The notes: a model not told the origin generated them from the sequence alone. DNA of 64,000 bases from Astropecten irregularis (GCA_963971285.1 OZ020244.1:6324001-6388000), one strand, 5' to 3'; shown: positions 34,170 through 45,721, numbered from the stretch's first letter. Program-made: numbers and translations.

Positions 34170-34425
34170 GCCCTGAATCCTCCATAGTCCTCCAACTTGT
34201 AAAAAAAAAAATCACTTATAGCCTGAATCCTCCAGAATCCTCCAATATTTTATACTCTACAGAAAATAAGAGGTGCTCACTGCCTGAATCCTCCAGAATC
34301 CTCCAACTTGAAAAAAAAAAATCCCTTATAGCCTGAATCCTCCAGAATCCTCCAATATTTTATACTCTACAGAAAATAAGAGGTGCTCACTGCCTGAATC
34401 CTCCAGAATCCTCCAATGGAAAAGT
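34170..34425 (+). repeat. Left subterminal repeats of the piggyBac element
   Basis: Five copies of CCTGAATCCTCC followed by AGAATCCTCCAA-like sequence, separated by a duplicated spacer (ATTTTATACTCTACAGAAAA). Confidence 0.85.
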
Positions 34426-34866
34426 ATGCCCAAAAATGTGTTTCCATGGCTCATACTCAGAACTGACTCATAATCAGCATTGTTACTTGTATAATCATTG
34501 CCACGGAAGGTTTTTGTTTTTGTTTTTTTATGTTTGTTTTTTGTTTTTTTGTTGGATTGGTGGGAGAAAAATGGTGACCAGGTTTAGGTGTTGATAGTGG
34601 GCGGTGGTGGTGGTGGTGTTATTATGGAGGAGAGCTAGATGGCTAATCTGAAGTAGATTTAACAGTGGTGGTGGGGTCTGGTGTAGAGGGTCACCAGTGA
34701 TCCTGGGGTCACACTGCACCACTTGTCCCGAGAGGTCGAGCCGTGTACCTTGCAGTTTAAGAGCCCGGGCTCAGCCGGCTGATTCGCAGGCTCGCAACAC
34801 CTCCCGGATGATGACTTATGGCACAGTGAATCCCCAGGTTGATGGAGCTGGTGGTGGTGTTGATGA

Positions 34867-37353
34867 CTATTCGGAGGCCGAGGTGGTGGTGGTGGTGGTA
34901 GAAGACAGATGCTCTGTGGCCGCATGGAACAGTGTGAAGCACTTGCCTGGGCAAAGATGGACGCCACAGACAGGGCAACCATTCCTGGTGGTCTTGGTGC
35001 GGCCTTTTCGGGTCACACCCCCGTGCAGTCGGCACCACCTGCACCACTTGGGGTACAGCCCGGGCATCTTGGTGGAGTAATGCCCCTCGATGGTGGTGCA
35101 GGAAGTTGCCCTGGACTGGCGGAAGTGTTCTGCTGAAGTGTTGGTGTAGCCCGCAATCAACTCGGTGGCCAAGGTCACGACGAAGGAGGAGTGTGTCATC
35201 TTGGATGGAGATGAACCGCCATCACTGTCATCATCGTCGTCTTCATCGCCGTCTCCACCTTCCTTCATATGGTGTTGTTTGAAGCAGATCCACGAGTTGA
35301 CGCGGGCAATGTCCAGAAGAAAATAGACGATTTTCTTCCACCAGAACTGGGCTTTCCGACTGCACGTGAAGTATGACCGCAGCTGATCATTGCGGTCAAC
35401 TCCTCCCATATTGCGGATGTAATCCAGGACTTGGGGTGGTGCTGGAACGGACTTCACTCGCAACTTTCCCGTGGCCTCATCGGGGATCTTACGCTGGGCT
35501 GTGTGGACGGTGGGGTCACGCCACCCCTGATGACCAGTGGATAATGTCATCATAACTTTTGAATCTCTCCAGGCTGTGGCGATGACAGGGCCATTCTGCC
35601 GGACATAAAAGGTGCCACGCGGTGTCTTGGGCATGTCCTTCATTCGGGCGTTGTCTTGGCTCTTGACGAGATCCTTGGGGAGTCCCTTACTGCTGGATTT
35701 AACAGCCCCGGTGAAGTAGATCTTATTACTAAGCAGGTCCCTCGCCAGGGCCACAGAGGAATAAAGGCGGTCAGTGTACAGGTGGTGGTACATGGAACCG
35801 TGGTGCGTCATAAGGGAGGTAACAATCCCTGCCATGGTGGTTTTTTCAGAGGGATGTACCTGGAAGTTGAGCATGTATCCAGTCGAGGACTCTGCCAAAG
35901 CATATACCTTGAAGCCAGCTCTTATTGGTTTCATCGGCATATAAAACTTCTTGACATTAGCTTTGAAGCCACGATATTTGATCATGGCTTCGTCAATGGC
36001 AAGGGCCTGTCGTGGATTGTATTTCTGTATGCACCGGTTCCGGACCTCATCCCATATGGGTTGTAGGGGGTACAGGGGATGGGTTTTCATGTACATATAC
36101 CTGTCACCTTTGTCTCGTATCTTCTGCGGGTCCTTTTCAGGGTCACTGCAGCACCAGGAGCTGTTAAGCTGGTCGAACCGGTTCCTGCTCAGGGTCATAC
36201 CGATGAGATTGTTGTGAAGGCCAGGATGGGTAGACCAGTAGTTTCGATAGTTGTTAGCCTTCGAAACGCCCATCAAAAGATGCACTCCCAGGAAGGCTCT
36301 CATCTCCTTCAAGGATGTGGCCTTCTGCCCGGCAGAACGGAGTTTCTGGGTGGTCCACTCCACCATTTTGGTTATGAGGATGATTGGAAAAAACCTCAAA
36401 AAATAGCGGAGTGGGGAGTTGCCCCGATGGAATGTGGGGCCAGGTGGTGTAGGTCCCCTGAAGCGACGGATACTGCGATGGCTCAAGGCCCTGCTCCATC
36501 CATCAGCGTCCTCTGGATAATCTGGCTGGTACGCTGAGGGTGGGTCGGGGTCGTTGTCAGACCATGGAGGAAGAGTCTTGGATGTGGCTAGCTTCTTCTT
36601 CGTCAGCTTCTTCCGCTTTTTTGTGGGCTCTGGTATGTCGCTAACATCAGTTGAAGCTGCCTCCTCCTCTTCCACCTCCTCCACGTCAGTGCAGTCTTCA
36701 GCTTCAGAGGATACCTCAGATGACATGGCGTCTTCTAAAAACTCCTCCTCACTCTCCGAAGAACTCTCCACTATAGCCCTGTAGTGTTTCCTGGTGCGGG
36801 GCACGCCTGCCTCCTTGGCGCTGGTGCGCAGAGCTGCTCTTACTTCCAGTTTTTTAGCTTCACGCTGCCTTTTCTGGTAGGCGGCATCCAAGGACTTTGG
36901 TAGTGGCGCTTTTCCCTTTCCTACGTTCTTCTTCTTCTTTGGCATCGGGTCTGATGAAGAGGAGCTGCCGAATGTCTCGCCCTTCCCAGACACTTCTGGC
37001 TGCCACTTTACTCTTGTCGGCTCCAACTCCTTGCCGCTCTCTCCCCGCAACTCCTTCTTCTTCTCCTTCTTCTTCTCAACCTTCTTCTTCTCCGCCTGCT
37101 TTTTCTTCTTCTCCACCTTCTTCTTCTCTTCACCTTTATCCTTCTCCTTCTCCTTCTTCTCCTTCTGCGTCTTTTTCTTCATCTTCTTTTCTTCCTTCAA
37201 CTCATCTTCTGAACTACTGAACTCTGGTTCCTTTCTGTGCTTCCTCTTTGCACTTCCCTCGTCCATAACAGCAGCAATGAAAATCCGCTTCTCGTCTTTC
37301 GACATGGACTCTTGCAAGGCCTGCACTTCTCTCATACCGGTACTCAAAAACAC
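34867..37353 (-). CDS. piggyBac transposase (828 aa, intact)
   Basis: It cuts and pastes the element at TTAA. Residues 1-270 are low-complexity: Ser/Glu/Lys-rich with a long KKKKKEKK-type coiled-coil and nuclear-localisation-like stretch and acidic patches (SSSESEEEFLEDA). The DDE_Tnp_1_7-type core follows (PLRYFLRFFPIILITKMVEW; LGVHLLMGVSKANNYRNYWS). The catalytic acids are all visible: ALAIDEAMIKYRG, HHLYTDRLYSSVAL and NMGGVDRNDQLRSYF. The C-terminus has the cysteine-rich zinc-binding domain (WCRWC, CPVCGVHLCPGKCF) that binds the element ends. The ORF is uninterrupted and longer than typical piggyBac proteins (about 600 aa) because of the charged N-terminus. Later Met codons (such as MSKDEKR) could be the real start. 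Recent activity or domestication are both possible. Confidence 0.92.
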   Translation of the reverse strand: MFLSTGMREVQALQESMSKDEKRIFIAAVMDEGSAKRKHRKEPEFSSSEDELKEEKKMKKKTQKEKKEKEKDKGEEKKKVEKKKKQAEKKKVEKKKEKKKELRGESGKELEPTRVKWQPEVSGKGETFGSSSSSDPMPKKKKNVGKGKAPLPKSLDAAYQKRQREAKKLEVRAALRTSAKEAGVPRTRKHYRAIVESSSESEEEFLEDAMSSEVSSEAEDCTDVEEVEEEEAASTDVSDIPEPTKKRKKLTKKKLATSKTLPPWSDNDPDPPSAYQPDYPEDADGWSRALSHRSIRRFRGPTPPGPTFHRGNSPLRYFLRFFPIILITKMVEWTTQKLRSAGQKATSLKEMRAFLGVHLLMGVSKANNYRNYWSTHPGLHNNLIGMTLSRNRFDQLNSSWCCSDPEKDPQKIRDKGDRYMYMKTHPLYPLQPIWDEVRNRCIQKYNPRQALAIDEAMIKYRGFKANVKKFYMPMKPIRAGFKVYALAESSTGYMLNFQVHPSEKTTMAGIVTSLMTHHGSMYHHLYTDRLYSSVALARDLLSNKIYFTGAVKSSSKGLPKDLVKSQDNARMKDMPKTPRGTFYVRQNGPVIATAWRDSKVMMTLSTGHQGWRDPTVHTAQRKIPDEATGKLRVKSVPAPPQVLDYIRNMGGVDRNDQLRSYFTCSRKAQFWWKKIVYFLLDIARVNSWICFKQHHMKEGGDGDEDDDDDSDGGSSPSKMTHSSFVVTLATELIAGYTNTSAEHFRQSRATSCTTIEGHYSTKMPGLYPKWCRWCRLHGGVTRKGRTKTTRNGCPVCGVHLCPGKCFTLFHAATEHLSSTTTTTTSASE

Positions 37354-38365
37354 ACTGTATACTAGTCAAATACTAAGGCTTGGATGTTCAACGATGAACT
37401 GGGGACGAGTGGCAATTTTTGCTCTTATTTATAGGAAAAATCAGAGACCTATTACACTAAATTATATAATATTATATAATTCTATTGAAGGTTTATTTCA
37501 ATACTTTATTATGAAGCAATCAAAGCATCATAATATAAGAACACATCAACAAAAGAATACTAATTTCACATATGATACACCCCCCTTTGAGTGGAATATT
37601 CCACTGGCTTTTGAATGAACAAAGAGATTAGGTTTCAACATAGTGCAATTAGGGGACTGCTTGGAACACTGACAAGGGAATACAAACTTTACACACAATG
37701 CAGCTTTCATTCAGTGGAGTATTTGGCTTGCTTTTGCAAACAGTAAACAAAGTGATTGGGTTTCAACACAGGGGAATTAGGGGTTGTATGGCCTTCACAT
37801 GCCATAAACATAGTGCAGTGCACATGCACAGGGGTATATCCAATAGACAGTATACTATATGTATGCATTGAAAGCAAACTTACACCCAGTATACACTGCT
37901 TACATTAGCAAGGAGGAATTTCTCTATGTTTAGTGTGTACACAGCATAATTCAAAAATCCTCCAATGCTATCATCTTTGTACCAGCCTGAATCCTCCATA
38001 ATCCTCCAATCAGTCATTTAGTACTTTCATTCAAGTACAACATAAATCCTCCAATCAATCCTCCAGTACTTCTCTTACTACCTGCCTGAATCCTCCAAAA
38101 TCCTCCGGCAGTTCATAAGTGCTTCCAATAAATCCTCCAAAATCCTTCTTTGATTCAAACTCTAACCAGCCTGAATCCTCCACAATCCTCCAATATCACC
38201 ATCTTACTACCAGCCTGAATCCTCCACAATCCTCCAATATCATCATCTTACTACCAGCCTGAATCCTCCACAATCCTCCAATATCATCATCTTACTACCA
38301 GCCTGAATCCTCCATAGTCCTCCAATACCACCTGGAGGATTCTGGAGGATTTGGGAGGGTTAGGG
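37354..38365 (-). other. Right flank of piggyBac with CCTGAATCCTCC repeats
   Basis: Non-coding and upstream of the transposase start, so it should hold its promoter. From about 37950 to 38330 it contains at least six copies of CCTGAATCCTCC with CCACAATCCTCCAATATCA-type spacers, mirroring the left flank. Confidence 0.75.
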
Positions 38366-38401
38366 ATAGCTATAGTGCCGGGTATTAACAAAAGTATTAC
38401 A

Positions 38402-41400
38402 GTTGATTGTGTGACAGTCAATTATACCAAATAAACATTTAATTGTGAATTGATGACCAGACTTTGCCGTCTAGATTCAAGGCTATGCCAGTTGAGCTTT
38501 TTTAATCTCTCTTCATACGACATAGCTCCTTTCTGTTGTTTGAGGAACATTCTTGTGGCTCTCCTCTGTACCCGTTCAAGTTTTGATGACAAAGCTGCTG
38601 TGTAGGGGCACCAGGCAGGCAACCCATACTCAAGAACTGGTAAGACAAGTGACCTGTATAGTGACATCAAGGCTTTTGTAGAAGTTCCTCCGGCGGTATG
38701 CCAGATAAAACCGAGTTTCCTGTTCGCCTTGGCAACCACACTGTTAACATGGTCAGTCCATGTTAATGTACTGTTTATTGTGACGCCAAGGTACTTGAAG
38801 GTGGTTGCTACTCGAGATTACTCGTTGGTGCCGTCCGGTAAGAAATGCTTTTAACCATGTCCAGGTCTGACCCCGAAAGTTGAAGTTTCTTGCGAGCTTA
38901 TCAAGTAGCGTGTGATGGGGCATGATGTCAAATGCTTTACTAAAGTCCAAGAAGGCAATGTCAATGCGAGGTGGGCGTGGCTTGTCCAGGATGGAAGCCC
39001 AGTCAAAAATGGCATTTGTCAGCTGGGTTACACATGATCTGCGGGCTGTAAAGCCGTGCTGGTTTTTGTTGCCAAGACAACAGGAAGACACATGTTCGTT
39101 GATGCTATCAGCAACTGCCCTTTCCAATACTTTGCAAACAATGGATTAGGGCGATCGGCCGAAAATTTTTGATGTCGTTTCGTTTGGACGATTTGAAGAT
39201 TGGTGTGATATTTGATAACTTCCAGTCAACGGCAGAGTACCATCTAGCGTAACAATGGTGGGGCGATGGAAGAGGCTGTAGAACGAAGAATGGTTGGTGA
39301 GATACCATCAGGGCCAGGGGCCTTGTGAGGGGTAAGGTTGCGTAGAGACTTTGTCAACCATCCAAGCTCAATATGAATAGGTGGAAGTTCAGGTATGAGA
39401 CGTGTGCAGGATGGTGGTGCATCTGGGCAAGTTTCTGCTGGTGAATGGACCGAGGTAATGAACTCGTTGAAAGCTCGGGCAATATCATTTGGTTTTTGGA
39501 GTAGCTCACCGTAATATTGGAATGCTGGTGGACACTTCGATTTACGTTGATCTCTGACGAAACACCAGAAACTACGCTTGTTGTCTCTCGTTGCAAATAG
39601 ACTATTGACATAGTTCCAGTAGGATGTCTGAGGTGTACATTTCACCTTATTACGGATAGTCTGCTTATATTGGAGCCATGCTGAACTGGTACCGGAATGC
39701 TTGGCTTTAATAAACAATTTATGCTTCTGATGAATCAGTTTCTTTAATTCGGGTGTGATCCAAGGAGAAGATTGAGTGCGTCGCTGTTGTTTTCTAGGTA
39801 TGCTGTCATGGGTTGCTGTCTCGGGGATATCCAGAAATTCTTCCCATGATGCATTAGGATCAGCATCGTCGATTAAAGCAGACCATGGTGCAAGGTGCAG
39901 GAGTGTTTCTAGATGTACCTTGTCGGCTTTCCGGAATTGCAGGAATGAGCGGATGACAGCAGGTTGTGGGAGAGACTTTGGGGCACTACATGTGAAGGCA
40001 ACTGCATGGTGGTCACTACTGACTGGATTTGCAAAGGACCCCACTGCAGAGAATTTCTCAGGCCGGTTTGTAAATATGAGGTCGATAGTGGTTCCAGTTG
40101 AAGACGAGTTATTAGAAGGACGGGTTACATCTTCTACAATCTGCACAAGTCCAATGGAGTCGATAATATCTTGGAGATTGGCCTTTGCAATGGACTCAGC
40201 TAGCCAGTTGACATTGAAGTCTCCAAGTAGAATGACACCCTCATGTTGGGGAATGACAGCCTGGATCTCATCGCATGATTCTTGCAGTGTGTTGTATCTC
40301 AAGACGCAGTATAATATTCTTTACTCAAGCGTATAGGCCCACTTGGTGTAGGAACAGACTTCAACAACTTTATTCTACGCCCTTGCGTTATATATACAGT
40401 ACTAACAACAAAGCATGAAATCAAGTGGAACGGAAACAGCCAATCAAAAGCGTGGTTAAAGTATGCAGGTGTAACAAGGATACAACATCTCCCTTTTTCC
40501 TTATAAAATTAAATCATAATTATTTGTTTGAAATTGGAATTGTTTACACGTACTGATAATTAATAATTAATAGTTAATAAGTGACATAATCTTGTAGCCA
40601 AGCTGGTGGACGTCTTAGTCTCTTACTTCTTCGTAACTCTACTGTTTGTTCTTCTTGTGGTAATTGCTGGTCATTGATTTCTGTTTCTTTTTCGTTTACA
40701 TCAAACTCAGGAACCATTGGGTCTTCCATGTCTACTCTAGCACGAATTAACTTATTTATGTTCCACCTTCTACTATCGCTAGTTTCATAAGTACATGGAC
40801 TAAGTTTCCTTGTGATTTGTACTGGTCTAGTTTATTTCATGTCACCTTTTACAACAATACCAGGTTTTTTTACCCGTACCCAATCTCCTACTTCAAACTC
40901 AATTTCTTTTGCATTTCTCTTCTTATCAACATATGCCTTATATTTCATTTGCTTGTGATGCACCCTCGCCTTGGGGTTTTCTTTACTATTTACATTTTCT
41001 TTGGTAGTTGATTACCAGCCTGAAATATTCATCCTCGTCGCCAAAATGTTGTATCTCAAGACGCAGTATAATATTCTTTACTCAAGCGTATAGGCCCACT
41101 TGGTGTAGGAACAGACTTCAACAACTTTATTCTACGCCCTTGCGTTATATATACAGTACTAACAACAAAGCATGAAATCAAGTCAATTCAGCCAATCACA
41201 AGCGTGGTTAAAGTATGCAGGTGTATCAAGGATACAACACAGTGTATCAAAGAAGGACGGGTCAGAGTTAGGAGGTCTGTAGACAACTCCAACTAACCAT
41301 TTGGAGCGCTTAACAGTTAGTGATAGCCAGGCAAGTTCAATGTTCACAGAATCAAAGTGGTCGAGATGTGTCGAGAGAAGCGTGTCGTTGATTATAGCCA

Positions 41401-41545
41401 TAATACCACCACCTCGACTGTCTCGATCTCGCCGGATAGTTGTGTAACCACGTAAGGAAGAGATTGTTTCAGAGTCACTTGATGACAGCCATGTTTCGGT
41501 GACACAGACAATGTCCGTAGGATTAAGTTCCAAAAAAGATTTCAG
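38402..41545 (-). pseudogene. CR1/Jockey-group LINE with deleted RT core
   Basis: From right to left on the minus strand: endonuclease start (IVCVTETWLSSSDSETISSL, RDRDSRGGGIMAIIND, VGVVYRPPNSDPSFFD) interrupted at 41244 by an LTR element; endonuclease end (GVILLGDFNVNW, SSDHHAVAFTC); linker (SPWITPELKKLIHQKHKLFI); RT start (HKAPGPDGISPTILR, WKLSNITPIFKS, FRPIAL); RT motif A (IAFLDFSKAFDIMPHHTLL); then near 38820 a jump straight to KYLGVTINSTLTWTDHV and the C-terminal QRRATRMF block. The segment that should hold the GVPQGS and FADD catalytic motifs is deleted. Several frameshifts. Dead copy. Confidence 0.82.
40290..41239 (-). mobile_element. Miniature Gypsy-derived LTR retrotransposon (950 bp)
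   Basis: LTRs of about 195 bp (40290-40487 and 41047-41239; TGTTGTATC...GATACAACA) are nearly identical and flanked by a perfect 5-bp duplication CAGTG (40285-40289 and 41240-41244). On the minus strand the 5' LTR is followed by the primer-binding region TTTTGGCGACGAGGATGA, and the 3' LTR is preceded by a purine tract (AAAAAGGGAGA). The 560-bp interior encodes only the C-terminal tail of a Gypsy integrase/pol (HHKQMKYKAYVDKKRNAKEI, EFEVGDWVRVKKPG, broken by one stop). It inserted in the LINE endonuclease and must have been mobilised in trans. Confidence 0.9.
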
Positions 41546-41778
41546 TTTGACCTCTGTGACCTCTACTTCCTGTAAAACAGTAAGTAGCTCCTCATTTAAA
41601 AGTGGTAAGAGCTAGGATCATGATTCTTTCACCAAATATCAATGTTAGGCAAGGTCTTTCTTTGTGACACATACATATGTAGGTATCTAATGTTGCATGG
41701 ATTCATAAATTGATTTTTTAAACATGGAGCGGAAAAGCTCTATAGATGCTCTGTTGCAGACAGACATAGAATCTCTAG
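41546..41778 (+). mobile_element. Helitron-like element, family C, 3' end only
   Basis: One 120-bp minisatellite unit, then a GCGGAAAAGCTC motif, a short imperfect hairpin (CTCTGTTGCAGACAG) and AATCTCTAG ending at 41778. Confidence 0.6.
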
Positions 41779-42715
41779 TTTTTTGGCTTTTCCGTGTTCA
41801 ACGGAAAAGGTATTGCTTTTGTTCTGACGCGAAAAAGTCTTTGTTTTTGTTCTGGTTTTTTTTTTTTTTTTTTCAAAAATTCCCATAGACTTTACACAGG
41901 TTTTTTTTTAACCCCACTTTGGTCACTTTAAAATAGCCGATCTTAACCAAACTTGGTCTGAAGGAAGTTTGATAGGGTAGTTGTCTCCCCAAACTTTTAG
42001 TCATCATGACGTCATCAGGTGTCACGTGACAGTGTCTTAAAGGGGCAAACTTCAGAAATCAATTATGAACGAACCCTAAGTTCGATTAAGTTTAAACTTA
42101 ATACAATATATAAACTGCTGCAAACTTCTCATCAGCCAAAATGACCTGAAATATATCAAATGCTTAAAGTTAGGAGGGCCAGAGGCGTTTCGATCCTAAC
42201 AGGATCTTTCTCAAAGGCGAAGTTAAAACTTGGTATGTACCTAAGTTGTGGAGTATTATATCGAAAAATTGCAATGACGTCATCCTCTGATTTTTTATGA
42301 TTCATTGAAAATTGGGTCATTAAAGTTCTTTTAACGATATCTAGTGAACAACACAAGATATCTTTGAATTTCTCTTTGATAACTTTTAAGCATACAACAT
42401 AGATGAACACTGAGCAGATTAAAATACTGCGACGTCATCATGATGTCATAAAAAATGCGCCTTAATACATAATACATAAAAGGAACGGCTGATCGCCTTG
42501 AAATTTGGTAGGTTGGTAAAATACAGGTCGGAGATTGTGATTATGGAGTTGCGTCACGACGACGTCATCACTTGATTTTTTATGATTTTTTATATAGCAC
42601 GACTATATGTCTCAATCAAACAAAATAAGTGATGTGTATATAGTGATGTAGAAATATTTTATATCATATGCGAAAAAGCCTTATTCAAACAGCCATAAAC
42701 TCTAGTTTTTGGCTT
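41779..42715 (+). mobile_element. Helitron-like element C2
   Basis: It starts in a T run after the previous CTAG. The 5' hairpin CTTTTCCGT-GTTCA-ACGGAAAAG (41787-41809) is followed by GTATTGCTTTTGTTCTGACG and a second TTTGTTTTTGTTCTGG box, then a pyrimidine tract and a body with ACGTCATCA-type words. The 3' end is GCGAAAAAGCC, a weak hairpin, and AAACTCTAG at 42715. Confidence 0.65.
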
Positions 42716-43022
42716 TTCCGTGTTCAACCTCTGTGACCTCTACTTCCGGTCAAACAGGAAATAGCTTCTCATTTAAAAGTGGTAAGAGCTATGATCATGA
42801 TTCTTTCATCAAAAGTCAATGTTACGCAATGTCTTTCATTGAGTGACACATTACTTGACCTCTGTGACCTCTACTTCCGGTCAAACAGGAAGGAAGCAGC
42901 TTGTATAAAACATACGATCTTAATCAAATGTCTTTGTGTGTGTAAGGTTATGACGAATTTTTAAATAAAAGCAGAAACGGAAAAGCATTGTGTTTTCTTT
43001 TTTCAACCGACATAATCTCTAG
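42716..43022 (+). mobile_element. Helitron-like element C3 (internally deleted)
   Basis: The 5' half-hairpin GGCTTTTCCGTGTTCAAC runs straight into the 120-bp minisatellite (two units). The 3' end carries ACGGAAAAGC, the inverted complement of the 5' terminus, and AATCTCTAG at 43022. About 300 bp, a minimal copy. Confidence 0.6.
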
Positions 43023-43651
43023 TTGGGGTTTTCCGCGTCAGCGAAAACCCTTTGTTTTTGTTCTGGTTTTTTTTTTTTGGGGGGGGGGTTTCCGCGTCAG
43101 CCAAACTTCGTACAGCGTAGATGTGAAGCGAACATTTACGTAATCAGGACGTCATCACTTGATTTTATATGAATTTTAAAATATTTATCACGCTAGCCCG
43201 TTAACTTTGTACTTAACATGTATGTATTACATGAAAATATATGGTCATGTACAAAACATGATGATCGATTGACTCAATTCCCCAAACACTATGTATGTAC
43301 GTAATTCACTGTGTACAACACACATGTACATGTAATGTCCGATTGTGTGACTCAAAACTTTGTTTACATTTTGCCATAGACATTTATCATTAAAAACCAG
43401 CTCCAAATCTTATTCTAAATGCTATCGATGTAGGTTGCGGAGTATTGTACGTCATTTTGTCCAATGACAATGTGTTCCATAAACCCTGAAACTAAATGCG
43501 TTAAAATGTATTTTTTTTATGTTGAGATATGGTCACTTTTAAACCATTATGTCTGAATGAAACAAATTAAGGGATTTGTATAAATTTGAGAAATAATCTA
43601 TGTCATATATGAAAAAGCCTTGTGTTCTGTTTCAACAGACACAATCTCTAG
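43023..43651 (+). mobile_element. Helitron-like element C4
   Basis: The 5' hairpin GGGTTTTCCGC-GTCA-GCGAAAACCC is followed by TTTGTTTTTGTTCTGG and a T/G-rich tract. The 3' end has AAAAAGCC, the hairpin TGTGTTCTGTTTCAACAGACACA and ATCTCTAG at 43651. The 5' stem differs from C2 on both sides, so pairing is kept. Confidence 0.65.
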
Positions 43652-44440
43652 TTTCTTCTTCTTCTTCTTCTTGTCGCTTGAGTTACCATAGACTTTTTCT
43701 AGGTGGCACTTTGGCTACTTTTAAACTGCCAATTTTAACCAAACTTGGTCTGAAGGAAGTCCATATAGGGTAGTTGTCTCCCAAAACTTTTCATCATCAT
43801 GACGACATCAGGTGTCAAATTACAAGCGATTTGAATTTAATAATCAAAATCTTAAAAAATCAACAAAAAATCAGCTGTTTGAGATATTAAGTTGATTTTT
43901 TCACCAAACATCAATGTTAGGCAGGGTCTTTCTTTGTGACATATTGTTTGACCTCTGTGACCTCTACTTCCGGTCAAACAGGATGTAGCCCCTCATTTAA
44001 AAGTGGTAAGAACTAGGATCATGATTCTTTCACCACATGTTATATACAAAAATTGCAGTCATGTGTAGATGACGTCATTGTGTGATTTTATACGAATAAT
44101 TCAATTTTTGGACCTTTTCTTTATATCTCATGAACTACAAATCGTATTTTTGAATTTTTTTCTGCAAAATGTTTGTTAGGCTATAGGCACATGCCACAAA
44201 ATACCAAAAAGTTGTGACGTCATGATGACGTCATCAAAAAGCCGATTTTCAGATTCACACAAGGGAATATCCGATGGTGATGAAACTTGGTGGGTAGGTA
44301 GGAAATGCTATTACTATCCCAAATTTGAAGTGACGTCACAATGACGTGTTCGGCTGATTTTTTATTGATTTCTGAATAATTAATTATGCCATTTAGAGTC
44401 AAACATAACACAAAACACGGTCTTTGGAACTTTTTGGATC
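43652..44440 (+). mobile_element. Helitron-like element C5 (ends eroded)
   Basis: Body sequence of family C (CAAACTTGGTCTGAAGGAAG, as in C2), one and a half minisatellite units (43860-44040), then TGACGTCATGATGACGTCA words. No 5' hairpin and no recognisable CTAG end. Confidence 0.5.
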
Positions 44441-44752
44441 GCTGATATGGCTATCTATAGTAGTGGGCCAATTGTGTACACATGAATGGAGCACGACGAG
44501 CTAGAAAAGCAATAATTTTGCTGTTTCCACTTCCCATATGCACAAGCATACATACTATGTGCGCTGGCCTAGACTCAATCATTTCTGTTTTTCCCATGGG
44601 CATGTGTACCGGTATGTACATGTATCGATATACATAATAGTTGTTTACGACAATTAAAACACAACTATTTCTCTGTATTGGGCCAATTAAGTTCATGTTT
44701 GTTTTTCATATCATTTATAAAACATACGCGAAACAGCTCAGTGTTTGTCAAC

Positions 44753-45721
44753 TAGGGCTGTCTCAATTATATCGAATATTCGATCATCACTCGAATATTC
44801 GAATAATATTATTTTGCCCGTTCGAATATTAGAGAAAAAATTAACGCGATACCAAAAGCAGATTTTGTACCGCAAAATGCATTGAAGCCGGCCGCGATCC
44901 ATGGTACTAAAGCCATCCACGATCTGCGGTACCGTCTGAGCGCTATTTAATCGTGCAAAGGACATACACACATTGTACATTCGATGTGTGCTGTGCACAT
45001 GTACTGACGTGTACATGTACGTGCAGGCTTCCTGCCGACCATGTGATTGAGACTTGCGCTGGTGCACGCTATGTTCTGTGTGAAGTTCTTGCTATTACTC
45101 GCGCAGATACCAGTCATGCACGATGGCTGGCTAGGCTGCACGTGGTGTGCACGCATGGTGCATGTAGCGTGTGCGCGATATGAATACGATCATTGCTTTC
45201 GGAGGATTTTTTACCGTTCATTTTTGGAATTAAGTCGGTGAACTGAAAAGTGTGTTTCTACTTGGCCAGATGGATAAAATAACCAAATTGAACTAAGATT
45301 TAGGTGACCAGAAAAACGCGATTTACAGTACTACTTTAGAAGAACGGTACGGTCAGAATATTTTTATGGCGATCTCGCAACGATACAACAATGCATACGG
45401 CCTACTGGTGTGTTCGATGTTGGTGTTCGATGTCGGAAAAAAGATCGCGCTAAATTTTGCTTGGCCTGTCAATGGCATGTTGGTAGAAATAGCGGATAAT
45501 ATCATTCTGTAACTTATTAAAAATCTGCTAAAAAGGCAGGCTGGTGTTTTGATAGGATCTGTTCCTGATCTGTAATTGTTTAGCACGCATGCGGCATCCC
45601 GATAGCTACCAGCAGCCATTACACAACGTACTTTCATATTTTTATTTTCTTATGATCGAATATTCGGTCCATTTTTTTCTCGATTTGCGAATACTAAATT
45701 ATTCGTAAATGGACAGCCCTA
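44753..45721. mobile_element. hAT-like non-autonomous transposon (969 bp)
   Basis: The ends TAGGGCTGTC and GGACAGCCCTA are inverted repeats, with CGAATATTCG palindromes repeated just inside both ends. A perfect 8-bp duplication TTGTCAAC flanks it (44745-44752 and 45722-45729), as for hAT. The interior has no transposase ORF. Confidence 0.88.

Larger units (their letters stand above)
34138..38365 (-). mobile_element. piggyBac transposon (4.2 kb)
   Basis: A single intact transposase ORF lies between short inverted ends (CCCTAAC at 34138; GTTAGGG ending at 38365). The usual TTAA target is not intact at either flank. Both non-coding flanks are filled with CCTGAATCCTCC repeats (34170-34425 and 37950-38330), in direct orientation on the plus strand, with an inverted GGAGGATTCTGGAGGATT pair at the extreme right. 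The exact boundaries are inferred from the end motifs. Confidence 0.8.
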
